From Pelagibacterium montanilacus (lineage in GTDB: Bacteria > Pseudomonadota > Alphaproteobacteria > Rhizobiales > Devosiaceae), in assembly GCF_003992665.1 (NCBI RefSeq), contig NZ_RZMX01000014.1, positions 306,039-370,038 of the forward strand: DNA of 64,000 nt, read 5' to 3'. Shown here one piece after another: positions 50,489-58,724 of this stretch. Position numbers and translations under genes: made by a program. Each line of letters opens with the position of its first letter. The stretch's first letter is position 1. Below the pieces are notes generated by a model. The model had not been told where the DNA came from, did no database searches, and worked only from the letters and a program-made list of their open reading frames with translations.

Positions 50489-51678
50489 CAGCGGTCAACC
50501 TCTCCGAACACGATATCGAGCGAACCCAGAATGGCCGAAACGTCGGCCAGAAGGTGTCCGCGGGAAACAAAATCCATGGCCTGAAGGTGCGCGAACCCGG
50601 GCGCGCGGATCTTGCAGCGGTAGGGTTTGTTGGACCCGTCCGAGACCAGATACACGCCGAATTCACCCTTGGGCGCCTCGACGGCGGCGTAGACCTCGCC
50701 TGCCGGCACCCGGTACCCTTCGGTATAGAGCTTGAAGTGATGTATGAGCGCTTCCATCGAGCGCTTCATCTGGCCGCGCTTGGGCGGCACGATCTTGCCG
50801 TCGACCGAGGAGACCGGGCCCTTGCCTTCCTCGGAATTGAGCAGCGCGATGCACTGCTTCATGATCGAGTTCGACTGGCGCATCTCTTCCATGCGGACGA
50901 GATAGCGGTCGTAGCAATCGCCGTTCTTGCCGACCGGGATGTCGAAATCGAGCCGGTCGTAGCATTCATAGGGCTGGCTCTTGCGCAGATCCCAGGCGGC
51001 CCCCGAACCGCGCACCATCACGCCCGAGAAGCCCCAGGCCCATGCGTCCTCGAGCGAAACCGTCGCGATGTCGACATTGCGCTGCTTGAAGATGCGGTTG
51101 CCGGTGATCAGGTTGTCGATGTCATCGAGCGCCTTGGGGAAGGTCTCGGTGAATTTCTCGATATCGTCGATCAGCGCCTGGGGCAGATCCTGGTGGACGC
51201 CACCGGGACGGAAATAGGCCGCGTGCATGCGCGACCCGCTCGCACGTTCGTAAAACACCATGAGCTGCTCGCGCTGCTCGAATCCCCAGAGCGGAGGCGT
51301 GAGCGCGCCGACGTCCAGAGCCTGGGTGGTGACGTTGAGCAGATGCGAGAGCAGCCGGCCGATTTCGGAATACAGCACCCGGATCAACTGACCGCGGAAC
51401 GGCACTTCGATCCCCAGCAAGCGCTCGACAGCCAAAGCGAAGGCGTGTTCCTGGTTCATGGGCGCGACGTAGTCGAGCCGGTCGAAATAGGGAACGGCCT
51501 GAAGGTAGGTCTTGTGCTCGATCAGCTTTTCTGTGCCGCGATGGAGCAGGCCCACATGCGGGTCCACGCGCTCGACAACCTCACCGTCCAGCTCGAGCAC
51601 CAGCCGCAGAACGCCGTGTGCCGCAGGGTGCTGGGGGCCGAAATTGATATTGAAGGTTCTGACGTCGTGCTCGCTCAT
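50488..51678 (-). CDS. nuoD: NADH-quinone oxidoreductase subunit D
   Basis: 49-kDa-type subunit at the quinone site, 396 residues. It starts [22 protein letters not shown]; the family segments [15 protein letters not shown] and [16 protein letters not shown] are present. It is separate from nuoC, not fused. Confidence 0.98.
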   Translation of the reverse strand: MSEHDVRTFNINFGPQHPAAHGVLRLVLELDGEVVERVDPHVGLLHRGTEKLIEHKTYLQAVPYFDRLDYVAPMNQEHAFALAVERLLGIEVPFRGQLIRVLYSEIGRLLSHLLNVTTQALDVGALTPPLWGFEQREQLMVFYERASGSRMHAAYFRPGGVHQDLPQALIDDIEKFTETFPKALDDIDNLITGNRIFKQRNVDIATVSLEDAWAWGFSGVMVRGSGAAWDLRKSQPYECYDRLDFDIPVGKNGDCYDRYLVRMEEMRQSNSIMKQCIALLNSEEGKGPVSSVDGKIVPPKRGQMKRSMEALIHHFKLYTEGYRVPAGEVYAAVEAPKGEFGVYLVSDGSNKPYRCKIRAPGFAHLQAMDFVSRGHLLADVSAILGSLDIVFGEVDR

Positions 51679-51691
51679 GACTTTTGCTCGC

Positions 51692-52294
51692 TCATGACTT
51701 GGCCTTTTCGTCGCCGGGCAGCACGTAATCGGTCCCTTCCCAGGGCGAGCTGTAGTCGAAGTTGCGGAACTCCTGGGCCAGGGTCACCGGCTCGTAGACC
51801 ACACGCTTGCGCTCCTCGTCGTACCGGACTTCCACGAACCCGGTAAGCGGGAAGTCCTTGCGCAGCGGATGTCCGTCGAACCCGTAGTCGGTGAGGATGC
51901 GGCGCAGGTCCGGGTGTCCGGAGAACAGGATGCCGTAAAGGTCATAGGCCTCGCGCTCGAACCAGTCGGCGCCGGGAAACACTTCGCAGATCGAGGGCAC
52001 CGGGGTGTCTTCGTCGGTCAGCACCCGAACGCGAATGCGCTGGTTCTGGCTGGGGCTCAGGAAGTGGTAGACAACGTCGAACCGGCGGTCACGCTGGGGA
52101 TAGTCCACCCCGCAGACGTCGATGATCGAGACGAACCGGCAGCGGGCATCGTCGCGCAGGAACCGCACGAGGGAAACGATCTCCCCCATGCGGGCTTCCA
52201 GCGTCAACTCGCCATGGTTGACCGAGAACGATTCGACCGCGGCATCCAGCTTGAGCGCGATGTATTCGCCAAGTTCGTTGAGGGCTTCGTCCAT
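51692..52294 (-). CDS. nuoC: NADH-quinone oxidoreductase subunit C
   Basis: 30-kDa-type subunit of the peripheral arm, 200 residues from [16 protein letters not shown]. It contains the signature ERE-type segment [22 protein letters not shown] and the C-terminal [15 protein letters not shown]. The start lies 8 nt after the nuoB stop. Confidence 0.97.
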   Translation of the reverse strand: MDEALNELGEYIALKLDAAVESFSVNHGELTLEARMGEIVSLVRFLRDDARCRFVSIIDVCGVDYPQRDRRFDVVYHFLSPSQNQRIRVRVLTDEDTPVPSICEVFPGADWFEREAYDLYGILFSGHPDLRRILTDYGFDGHPLRKDFPLTGFVEVRYDEERKRVVYEPVTLAQEFRNFDYSSPWEGTDYVLPGDEKAKS

Positions 52295-52302
52295 TTTCCG
52301 GC

Positions 52303-52881
52303 CTAACGCTCGATGGTTCCGGTACGGCGGATCTTCTTTTGAAGCAGAAGCACGCCGTATAGCAGCGCCTCGGCAGTCGGGGGGCAGCCCGGTACGTAGA
52401 TGTCCACGGGCACCACGCGGTCGCACCCGCGCACCACAGAGTAAGAGTAGTGATAGTAGCCGCCGCCATTGGCGCAGCTTCCCATCGAAATGACGTAACG
52501 GGGCTCGGGCATCTGGTCGTAGACCTTGCGCAGCGCCGGCGCCATCTTGTTGGTCAGCGTGCCCGCCACGATCATCACGTCCGACTGGCGCGGGGAGGCG
52601 CGCGGCGCGAAGCCGAAGCGCTCGACGTCATAGCGCGGCATGGACACCTGCATCATCTCGACCGCACAGCAGGCGAGGCCGAACGTCATCCACATGAGCG
52701 AGCCGGTGCGCGCCCAGTTGATCAATTCGTCCGTCGAGGTAACCAGAAATCCCTTGTCGGCGAGCTCGTTGTTGACCTCGACGAAATAGGAATCGGTGGC
52801 GCCGACCGGCTGGCCGGTCGCCGGGTCCATCACACCGCGCGGCTGGGGTGCAACCAGAGTGCCTTGAGTGCTCAATCCCAT
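52303..52881 (-). CDS. nuoB: NADH-quinone oxidoreductase subunit B
   Basis: Carries cluster N2, which passes electrons to quinone. It is 192 residues from [14 protein letters not shown], which overlaps the nuoA stop by 10 bp; a start at 52902 would lengthen it by seven residues. Ligands lie in [19 protein letters not shown] and [11 protein letters not shown]. Confidence 0.97.
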   Translation of the reverse strand: MGLSTQGTLVAPQPRGVMDPATGQPVGATDSYFVEVNNELADKGFLVTSTDELINWARTGSLMWMTFGLACCAVEMMQVSMPRYDVERFGFAPRASPRQSDVMIVAGTLTNKMAPALRKVYDQMPEPRYVISMGSCANGGGYYHYSYSVVRGCDRVVPVDIYVPGCPPTAEALLYGVLLLQKKIRRTGTIER

Positions 52882-53237
52882 TCCAGAGCCCCTTTGCGCC
52901 ATTCATAGATGAAGCCGATGGTCAGTACGCCCAGGAAAACCATCATCGACCAGAACCCGTACCAGCCCACATCCCCGAACGCCACGGCCCAGGGGAAAAG
53001 GAAGGCGACTTCGAGATCGAAGATGATGAACAGGATGGCGACCAGATAAAATCGCACGTCAAACTTCATGCGCGCGTCGTCGAAAGCCTCGAAGCCGCAT
53101 TCATAGGCGGACACCTTCTCGGGATCGGGACGCTTGATGGCGATGAGGAACGGAGCCACCAGAAGGGCCAGTCCGATCACACCGGCCAGCCCGACAAAGA
53201 TGACAATCGCCAGGTATTCACTGAGCAGTTCGTTCAT
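52872..53237 (-). CDS. nuoA: NADH-quinone oxidoreductase subunit A
   Basis: Three-helix membrane subunit of 121 residues from [16 protein letters not shown]. The conserved loop [20 protein letters not shown] and the helix [13 protein letters not shown] are intact. First gene of the nuo operon. Confidence 0.98.
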   Translation of the reverse strand: MNELLSEYLAIVIFVGLAGVIGLALLVAPFLIAIKRPDPEKVSAYECGFEAFDDARMKFDVRFYLVAILFIIFDLEVAFLFPWAVAFGDVGWYGFWSMMVFLGVLTIGFIYEWRKGALEWD

Positions 53238-53373
53238 GAGACAGCCTTGCCTGAAAGCCCGGCGGAATAGTCGGGCGTGAGCGCCCCATGTCACTGCGAT
53301 GGCCGGGCGCTTGCGTGTCGAGACAGGGCTTAGCCCACCCCCCCGAAGGTTTCAAGAGGGCATAAACTTGAGT

Positions 53374-53379
53374 ATTATA
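53374..53379 (-). promoter_or_regulatory. Predicted -10 element of the nuo operon
   Basis: A perfect TATAAT on the minus strand, about 137 nt before the nuoA start. The -35 region (TTTTCG at 17 nt) is weak and coincides with the T-run of the upstream porin terminator. Confidence 0.4.
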
Positions 53380-53398
53380 GTCCAGTATTAAAGAGCCG

Positions 53399-53421
53399 AA
53401 AAGCCGGCCCTTGGACCGGCT
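53399..53421 (-). terminator. Terminator between the porin array and nuoA
   Basis: On the minus strand AGCCGG and CCGGCT form a short stem followed by TTTT. It follows the stop of the last porin by about 45 nt. A second hairpin, GTCCCGC/GCGGGAC (53440-53457), precedes it. Confidence 0.6.
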
Positions 53422-53464
53422 GAACGTTTGCGGCAGACTGTCCCGCCCCTGCGGGACGGAGGGC

Positions 53465-53989
53465 TCAGAGGTGGAAGGCCAGACCTGCGCCGAGTCGCAC
53501 GGTATCAGGGCCATTGCCCCATTCCCCGGTGCCCAGCGCTTCACCGCGCACGCTCAGATAGTCGGTCACCCCATATTCCGCGCCGCCGCCGAACGCGTAG
53601 CCGAAATCGCCCTTCACAAGTCCGGTACCGACGGTGCCATAGACCAGAAGATCGGGGTTCAGGATCGCGCCGCCGCGGCCCATGACCATTGCATCGAGGG
53701 AGAAATCGTCGCCGAAATCACCGCCAAGCTGCGCTTCCACGCCCAGCAGGGCCGAGTCGACCTGGGCATTCACGCCGGCGAATACGCCCGCGATATAGGA
53801 GCGATCATCGCCCATCGGCACCCCGCCGCCATAGACGCCCGAGTAAAAGCCCTCCCAGTCAAAGCCCACGCCGACGCTGCCGCCACCGGCACCATAGCCA
53901 TACGGCCCGTAGTCCTGCCCGAGCGCCGGACCGGTTCCCAGCGCCCACAGGCACGCGATGATCACGGCGAACTTTCTGGTGAGGTTCAT
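53465..53989 (-). CDS. Outer-membrane beta-barrel protein, divergent array member
   Basis: 174 residues from MNLTRKFAVIIACLWAL, with a signal peptide probably cut after GPALG. A short Gly/Tyr-rich stretch precedes FDWEGFYSGVYGGGV, which corresponds to the DWSGFYAG motif of its neighbours. Strands of an eight-strand barrel follow, and the C-terminus is LGAGLAFHL, ending in Leu instead of Phe. It is the most diverged and shortest of the eight tandem genes and lacks the upstream palindrome found before six of them. Exact function unknown; a structural porin-like protein is likely. Confidence 0.82.
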   Translation of the reverse strand: MNLTRKFAVIIACLWALGTGPALGQDYGPYGYGAGGGSVGVGFDWEGFYSGVYGGGVPMGDDRSYIAGVFAGVNAQVDSALLGVEAQLGGDFGDDFSLDAMVMGRGGAILNPDLLVYGTVGTGLVKGDFGYAFGGGAEYGVTDYLSVRGEALGTGEWGNGPDTVRLGAGLAFHL

Positions 53990-54105
53990 TGCCCTGACTC
54001 CATTAAGGTTAACTGGAGCCATTATTGCGCGTGAGGGCGCAGCGACAAGCGAAGCCTCTTAACGTGGCTAAGATTTTGCTAAAATTGCGCCGATCGGGAT
54101 ATGCT

Positions 54106-54756
54106 CTAGAAGCTGAAATTCATGCCCGCGCGCACGGAGTGATAGTCCAGCCCGCCCTCGGTCGGCTCGGTCAGGTCGTACGTCCGCTCGCCCAGATCGG
54201 TATAGAGATACTCGACCCGCAGGCTGGTGTTCTGGTCGAACGCAAACTCGGTGCCCAGGCCGGCGCTCCAGCCTACATGGGTTTCGGTGTCCGAGACGCC
54301 GAGCGAGTCGGTCATGCTCGCCTGCCCGACAGCCAGGCCGGCGGTGAGATAGGGCAGCACATCGTCGAGGGCCAACCCCACCCGTCCGCGCACACCGGCA
54401 ACGTAGTCGAGATCTGCACCCTCGCTCGCATCCCCGTCGTCCCCGATCAGGCCGAACTGCAAATCTGCCTCGGCGCCGACGACCACCGTCTCGGACTGGG
54501 TGTTCAGCCCGAACTGAATTCCCGCCGTCGGGCCCGAGAACTCCACTTCCCCGCCTGCCCCGTCGAGGCTGGCCGAGCCGCCAGCATAGCCGGCGCTGAC
54601 CCCGGCATAAAATCCGGACCAGTCATAGGCCCCGCTGTGGGTGACGACAGCCGTGGGATAAAGCGGATCGGCCACGGCGAGATCGGCCGCATGCGCCGCC
54701 CCGCCCGAAAGAGCGAGTGCTACACCTGCCGTCAAAATCGTCCGTGTGGGACCCAT
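54106..54756 (-). CDS. Omp25/31-family outer-membrane beta-barrel protein
   Basis: 216 residues with signal peptide MGPTRTILTAGVALALSGG ending at AHA, then YDWSGFYAGVSAGYAGGS, barrel motifs GVRGRVGLALDDVLPYLTAGLA and LRVEYLYTDLGERTYD, and C-terminal SVRAGMNFSF with the terminal Phe recognised by BamA. The stop codon sits in GATATGCTCTAGA, which resembles the end of the dispersed repeat. The upstream palindrome is TGTGGTGAATAAGCCACT (54844-54861). Confidence 0.9.
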   Translation of the reverse strand: MGPTRTILTAGVALALSGGAAHAADLAVADPLYPTAVVTHSGAYDWSGFYAGVSAGYAGGSASLDGAGGEVEFSGPTAGIQFGLNTQSETVVVGAEADLQFGLIGDDGDASEGADLDYVAGVRGRVGLALDDVLPYLTAGLAVGQASMTDSLGVSDTETHVGWSAGLGTEFAFDQNTSLRVEYLYTDLGERTYDLTEPTEGGLDYHSVRAGMNFSF

Positions 54757-54843
54757 GGCCGTTACCGCCTGCTCAAACCTTGATGAAACCTTAACAGCAT
54801 ATGGTGGGCCGGGGTTCCGGGAAAAAGAGGGCGCGTTTCACGG

Positions 54844-54861
54844 TGTGGTGAATAAGCCACT
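54844..54861 (-). promoter_or_regulatory. Candidate porin operator (TGTGG-N8-CCACT)
   Basis: TGTGGTGAATAAGCCACT lies 88-105 nt before the start of the porin gene ending at 54106. It keeps the TGTGG/CCAC arms of the site shared by the porin array. Confidence 0.45.
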
Positions 54862-54878
54862 ATCCCCGGCACCACGCC

Positions 54879-54980
54879 CAGAGCGCCTCCAGGAAAAGTG
54901 GAGACGCTTGTCCGGTTCGGAAACGCGGCAAATCAACGACTTGGAACTCCTGTTCTGATTCAGAACAGGATATGCTCTAG
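54879..54980. repeat. Dispersed ~105-bp repeat, copy D (inverted)
   Basis: Reverse orientation of the family: GCAAATCAACGACTTGGAA, then CCTGTTCTGATTCAGAACAGG, ending GATATGCTCTAG. The end contains the stop codon (54977-54979) of the adjacent porin gene. It lies between two porin genes. Confidence 0.8.
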
Positions 54981-55690
54981 AAGCGGAAATTCACCCCGGC
55001 GCGGATTGAATGGAAGGTGACATCGAACCCGCCGTCAGGATCGGAGACATAATCGGCCGGCCCGAGGTCGGTATAGAGATACTCGCCCTTGAGGCTGATC
55101 TGATCGGTTGCCATCACCTCGACCCCAGCGCCGGCGGTCCACCCCAGATGGCTGCCGCTGTAGCTCTCGTCTATGTCGCCACCTTCCCCTGTCAGGTCCT
55201 CATCGAACGTCCCGCCGCCGAAGGCCAGGCCGCCGGTCAGATATGGCAGCACGCCATCAAAGGCGTAGCCGACGCGGCCACGCAGCGAGCCGTGGTAATC
55301 GAGCCCGTAGGTGATTTCGCCCTCGGTGTCCCCGGTGATCTCCTCGGTCTGCGAGGGCCCGCCAATCAGGATATCCCCCTCGAGGCCGAAGACGAGTGCG
55401 CCTGTCTGGAACGCATAGCCGGCAGTCACCCCGCCCGAAAAACCCGACAGATCATCAAAGAGCGATTGATCGCCGACGGCGTCCCCATCCCCGTCCACGA
55501 ACGTTGCTTCGCCCGCGCCGAAGCCGGCCACGCCCCCCAGATAGGCTCCGGACCAGTCATGGACCGGCGTCGGCGCCAGCATCTGCGGCGCCGGAGCAGG
55601 GATGGGCAGAATCGGGTCCGCCGCCTGCACCGCACCGGTCGCCGCGAGCACTATGACCATGGGTGTCAGGTGAAAGGGTGAATACCGCAT
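54977..55690 (-). CDS. Omp25/31-family outer-membrane beta-barrel protein
   Basis: 237 residues from MRYSPFHLTPMVIVLAATG; the signal peptide ends at VQA before a Pro/Ala linker (DPILPIPAPAPQ). HDWSGAYLGGVAGFGAGE, GSLRGRVGYAFDGVLPYLTGG and SLKGEYLYTDLGPADY mark the family; the C-terminus is SIRAGVNFRF. Its stop codon lies in repeat copy D. Longer in-frame readings into the repeat island upstream have no coding character. Confidence 0.9.
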   Translation of the reverse strand: MRYSPFHLTPMVIVLAATGAVQAADPILPIPAPAPQMLAPTPVHDWSGAYLGGVAGFGAGEATFVDGDGDAVGDQSLFDDLSGFSGGVTAGYAFQTGALVFGLEGDILIGGPSQTEEITGDTEGEITYGLDYHGSLRGRVGYAFDGVLPYLTGGLAFGGGTFDEDLTGEGGDIDESYSGSHLGWTAGAGVEVMATDQISLKGEYLYTDLGPADYVSDPDGGFDVTFHSIRAGVNFRF

Positions 55691-55784
55691 ATTGCCGCCT
55701 CTTTTGCACGTGCCGGAACTGTTGATCAATTTTGAAGCCAACGGCGGAGGGGTGCAACCCCGTGGGGACGGGTCCATGCGGGTG

Positions 55785-55802
55785 TGTTGCGTTCGGGCCA
55801 CC
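55785..55802 (-). promoter_or_regulatory. Candidate porin operator (weaker match)
   Basis: TGTTGCGTTCGGGCCACC, 95-112 nt before the porin start at 55690. It matches the TGTKGC-N5-GGCCAC form with an imperfect right end. Confidence 0.4.
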
Positions 55803-55948
55803 TTTGCGCATGGCCCCTGCCCTTGGGGCGACCGGCCAGCAGAGCCAGGCACCCGATCTTCACCCCGGCGGCCGGTGAACCGGAAACGCCACACCGCACG
55901 AAATCCCCGTCGTCGCCCCCGCCAGCAGTCGGGATGGAAACGCCACAC

Positions 55949-56003
55949 CGCACGCCTCGCCGCACCGGCGACCATGCGCCGATAGGGCCGCCGCGTTGCG
56001 CCA
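55949..56003. repeat. 55-bp exact direct repeat, copy 1
   Basis: Begins CGCACGCCTCGCCGCACC and ends CCGCGTTGCGCCA; identical to 56275-56329. Both are followed by diverged CGAAAGCCGGGGTCCATC palindromic elements, so the repeated unit is really about 160 bp. Confidence 0.85.
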
Positions 56004-56274
56004 ATCCCCCTATCGCCGCCCCGGCGAAAGCCGGGGTCCATCGGCCCTGACTGCCCACCGGCGCAAATGTCCTCGCTGCTGGACCCCGGTTTGCACCGGG
56101 CAAGCGGCAGCGGATGCCGCCTGCGGTCGGGGCACCCTCGCCATGGGCCCTCTCCGCCATCCAAGCCTGTTCGCCCCATCGCGTGCGCCGCGACCCGGTC
56201 GGCCAGGTCCATGCTGCATCACGGACATGCGTCGGGCCTCCCGTGCACACGGCAACGATGGGGACGCCTTGACG

Positions 56275-56329
56275 CGCACGCCTCGCCGCACCGGCGACCA
56301 TGCGCCGATAGGGCCGCCGCGTTGCGCCA
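56275..56329. repeat. 55-bp exact direct repeat, copy 2
   Basis: Identical to 55949-56003, offset 326 bp. Followed by GCGAAAGCCGGGGTCCATC (from 56348) and its inverted partner CCCCGGCTTTCGCCGGGCG (56407-56425), a palindromic repeat type widespread in alphaproteobacterial intergenic DNA. Confidence 0.85.
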
Positions 56330-56519
56330 CCCCAATCGCCGCCCTTGCGAAAGCCGGGGTCCATCAGCCCATCACCGCCCACCCGCGCAAGTGGCCATGC
56401 TGCTGGCCCCCGGCTTTCGCCGGGCGAGCGGCTGGGGTTGCGCCTGCAACTGGGGACAATCCCCAGACCCGGCAGGCCGCACTGCACCCGCGGCCTGCTC
56501 TCGCCGCCCTCCCGAATGG

Positions 56520-56547
56520 AAAAAGCCCCGCGGCAGGCCGCGGGGCT
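56520..56547 (-). terminator. Porin-type terminator
   Basis: On the minus strand AGCCCCGCGG and CCGCGGGGCT pair perfectly around a 4-nt loop, followed by TTTTT. It lies about 45 nt after the porin stop at 56592. Four more terminators of this design occur in the array. Confidence 0.9.
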
Positions 56548-56591
56548 CGAATGCTGGATCAAACGCGTGCCGAAGCCGGCACGGCTCAATC

Positions 56592-57284
56592 CTAGAAGTG
56601 GAAATTCACACCGGCGCGGATGGTGTGGAACTGGAGGCCGGCGTCAAACGGGGAAGAGCTCGGGCCGCCCTCGTCGGGCTGGAACTCTTCTTCACCAAGA
56701 TCGGTGTAAAGATACTCAGCCTTGAAGCTAACATTCTGGTCCATGGCAACCTCGACACCGCCACCGATTGTCCAACCCCAGTGAGTGTTGCTGTCAACGT
56801 AGTCAGGATCCAGATCCGAAGTGTCAACAGTCACGCCGCCGTAAGCGAGACCGCCTGTCAGGTACGGCATTACATTGTCAATCGCCACGCCCGCACGTGC
56901 GCGCACAGTGCCAAAATAGTCGAGGGAAGCGATGTAGTCGTCGCCGCCAAGTTCAACTGTTTGAGACATGGTCGAAAGCTGGATGTCACCTTCCACGCCA
57001 AGCACGAACATGTCTGCCTGGAAGTTAGCACCAACCTGGACACCACCGATGAAACCCGAGATGTCGTCAATGTCTTCGCCGCCGAAGTCGAGGAGATCTC
57101 CATCGTCGTAAGCTCCGCCCGAGCCGAAGCCGGCGTTGATACCAGCGTAGAAGCCGGACCAATCATGGGTCATGGCGGGTGCGGGCGCGACCGGCGTGGG
57201 TGCGGGGAGGATCGGGTCTGCCGCCTGGGCGGCGGTGCCGAGCGCGAAGACGGCTGCGGATGCGAGAAGCGCGGTCCGGATCAT
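56592..57284 (-). CDS. Omp25/31-family outer-membrane beta-barrel protein
   Basis: 230 residues from MIRTALLASAAVFALGTAAQA (GGAG ribosome site 9 nt upstream; a start five codons earlier is possible). Linker DPILPAPTPVAPAPAM precedes HDWSGFYAGINAGFGSGGAY; GTVRARAGVAIDNVMPYLTG and SFKAEYLYTDLGEEEF follow; the C-terminus is HTIRAGVNFHF. Acidic loops (DYVDSNTHWG) differ from the neighbours while the strands are nearly the same. Palindrome TGTGGCCACTCGGCCACA is upstream. Confidence 0.92.
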   Translation of the reverse strand: MIRTALLASAAVFALGTAAQAADPILPAPTPVAPAPAMTHDWSGFYAGINAGFGSGGAYDDGDLLDFGGEDIDDISGFIGGVQVGANFQADMFVLGVEGDIQLSTMSQTVELGGDDYIASLDYFGTVRARAGVAIDNVMPYLTGGLAYGGVTVDTSDLDPDYVDSNTHWGWTIGGGVEVAMDQNVSFKAEYLYTDLGEEEFQPDEGGPSSSPFDAGLQFHTIRAGVNFHF

Positions 57285-57405
57285 AGTCACTGACTCCATA
57301 GTCAAGTTTATAGCTAGGCTTTCGTAGCCCGACCGCTGACTCGCTGCAAGCGGCCTGCCCCAACTTTTGCCAGGTTCTGCTGCATTCCAGTCGGAAATGC
57401 GGCGG

Positions 57406-57423
57406 TGTGGCCACTCGGCCACA
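57406..57423 (-). promoter_or_regulatory. Candidate porin operator (strong match)
   Basis: TGTGGCCACTCGGCCACA: perfect 7-bp arms TGTGGCC/GGCCACA around 4 nt, 122-139 nt before the porin start at 57284. The predicted -35 box lies 56 nt downstream. Confidence 0.6.
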
Positions 57424-57637
57424 GATAAGACAGCACTCCTGCCCTTCCCGTGCGAGCGCCGGCAAGCGAGGGTGCCCTCTGCCAAGGCCCAATCCACCGG
57501 AACCTGACCGCCCGCCACGCGCGCATGGTCATGCTGCCGGCTCCTTATGCCCCACCGCAAACGACAGAGGATGACGCCCGCGATTCGGCCCGACCGCCAC
57601 GCAGCAGCCCTCGTCAGCACGCAGCATCTCCAGGGAC

Positions 57638-57669
57638 GAAAAAAAGCCCCGCAGGTTCTGCGGGGCTTT
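57638..57669 (-). terminator. Porin-type terminator
   Basis: AGCCCCGCAG and CTGCGGGGCT form a perfect 10-bp stem with a 3-nt loop; seven T follow on the minus strand and four T on the plus strand, so it may work both ways. Confidence 0.9.
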
Positions 57670-57704
57670 TCGATAGTCGACACGGCCGTGGGCCAGTGAA
57701 AATC

Positions 57705-58421
57705 CTAGAAGTGGAAGTTCACGCCAGCGCGGACAGTGTGGAAGCGGAAGCCGACGTCGATCGCCTCAGGCGCAGGATTGTCGTCATAGTCGTAAGATGC
57801 TTCGCCCAGGTCGGTATACAGGTACTCGGCCTTGAAGCTGATGCTCTCGTCCATCGCAACTTCAACACCGCCACCGATGGTCCAGCCCCAATGGGTGTTG
57901 CTATCGAACGCGTCGTCGCCGCTGGCGTCGGTGTCGTCATAATACCCGCCGCCATAGGCCAAACCACCGGTCAGGTAGGGCATCACGTTATCAAGAGCGA
58001 CACCGGCGCGGGCGCGGACGGTCCCGAAGTAATCGAGGTTCACGATGTTGTCGGTGTCTGGCGTGGTGCTCGTATCGACAAGCGTCTGGGTCATCGTGGT
58101 CAGCTGGATGTCTCCTTCGACGCCGAGCACGAACATGCCGGTCTGGAAATTGGCACCGGCCTGAACGCCACCAAGGAAGCCGGAAACGTCGTCAAACGTC
58201 TCGCCGTCCCAGAAGAAGTCGGAAGCCTCGTCGAGGTCTTCGCCGTAAGCCTCGCCCGAGCCGAAGCCGGCGTTGATACCGGCATAGAAGCCGGACCAGT
58301 CATGGGTCATGGCAGGGGCCGGCTCGACCGGCATCGGTGCCGGCATGATGGCGTCAGCAGCCTGCGCGGCAGAAGCAATAGCGAAGACGGCAACCGAAGC
58401 CATCAGCGTCGAACGAATCAT
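57705..58421 (-). CDS. Omp25/31-family outer-membrane beta-barrel protein
   Basis: 238 residues from MIRSTLMASVAVFAIASAAQA with an AAAGGGG ribosome site. HDWSGFYAGINAGFGSGEAY, GTVRARAGVALDNVMPYLTG, SFKAEYLYTDLGEASY and C-terminal HTVRAGVNFHF define the family. It is closest to the members at 58725 and 59682. The upstream region has a different palindrome, GTTTGGCCAAAC (58535-58546), instead of the common operator. Confidence 0.92.
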   Translation of the reverse strand: MIRSTLMASVAVFAIASAAQAADAIMPAPMPVEPAPAMTHDWSGFYAGINAGFGSGEAYGEDLDEASDFFWDGETFDDVSGFLGGVQAGANFQTGMFVLGVEGDIQLTTMTQTLVDTSTTPDTDNIVNLDYFGTVRARAGVALDNVMPYLTGGLAYGGGYYDDTDASGDDAFDSNTHWGWTIGGGVEVAMDESISFKAEYLYTDLGEASYDYDDNPAPEAIDVGFRFHTVRAGVNFHF

Positions 58422-58612
58422 GAGGTGTCCCCTTTGTGGGTTTGGTGCTCTCGATGGTGATGTAACCTCACGCCCCCGGGTTCTGGCAAGCGCCCCGACG
58501 CATTCCTGCCTCTTTACGACCTCCATTGCCTCATGTTTGGCCAAACGGTGTGTTCAATCGTACACACTCAATCTTTACTGAGAGCACCGCTCCACCCATC
58601 CAAGTATTTGGA

Positions 58613-58660
58613 GCCATATCCTGTTCTGATGGAATCAGAACAGGAGCTCCAGAACGCGAA
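58613..58660. repeat. Dispersed repeat, copy E (partial)
   Basis: Only the leading palindrome remains: ATATCCTGTTCTGATGGAAT then CAGAACAGGAGCTCCAGAA. The TTGATTTG and CCGAACCGG parts are missing. Confidence 0.65.
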
Positions 58661-58686
58661 AAGCCCCGCGGCGTCCGCGAGGCCTT
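58659..58686 (-). terminator. Porin-type terminator (imperfect stem)
   Basis: On the minus strand GCCTCGCGG pairs with CCGCGGGGC through one G-U, followed by TTTT. It has the same design as the other array terminators. Confidence 0.75.
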
Positions 58687-58724
58687 TGATTGCGCTGCAC
58701 AGCCGAATTCGGCAGGCGAAAATC

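Larger units (their letters stand above)
55691..56591. other. 900-bp repeat island between porin genes
   Basis: No credible gene. Open frames here follow the repeat sequence and have a simple Arg/Gly/Pro composition. Contents: a candidate porin operator at 55785; two 19-bp copies GGAAACGCCACACCGCACG (55882, 55936); an exact 55-bp duplication; palindromic GGCGAAAGCCGGGGTCCA elements; and a terminator at 56520 belonging to the next porin gene. Confidence 0.75.
57285..57704. other. 420-bp porin intergenic region
   Basis: No gene. It holds weak promoter boxes TTGCAG-N17-TACGAA (57321-57349, minus), the operator palindrome at 57406, and the terminator of the upstream porin gene at 57638. Confidence 0.7.
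58422..58724. other. 303-bp porin intergenic region
   Basis: No gene. It contains the perfect 12-bp palindrome GTTTGGCCAAAC (58535-58546), GTGTG/CACAC arms just after it, a partial dispersed repeat at 58613 and the terminator of the next porin gene. Confidence 0.7.

Noticed and set aside
55726..56589. 287-codon minus-strand frame in the repeat island, and a 408-codon plus-strand frame from 56067
   Set aside because: Both simply read through repeats; the same peptide (RRPYRRMVAGAARRA) recurs because the DNA is duplicated. The plus frame also runs antisense into a porin gene.
58535..58546. GTTTGGCCAAAC as a seventh copy of the porin operator
   Set aside because: A perfect palindrome at a similar distance, but its centre and arms do not fit TGTKG-N8-CCACW, so I kept it apart.
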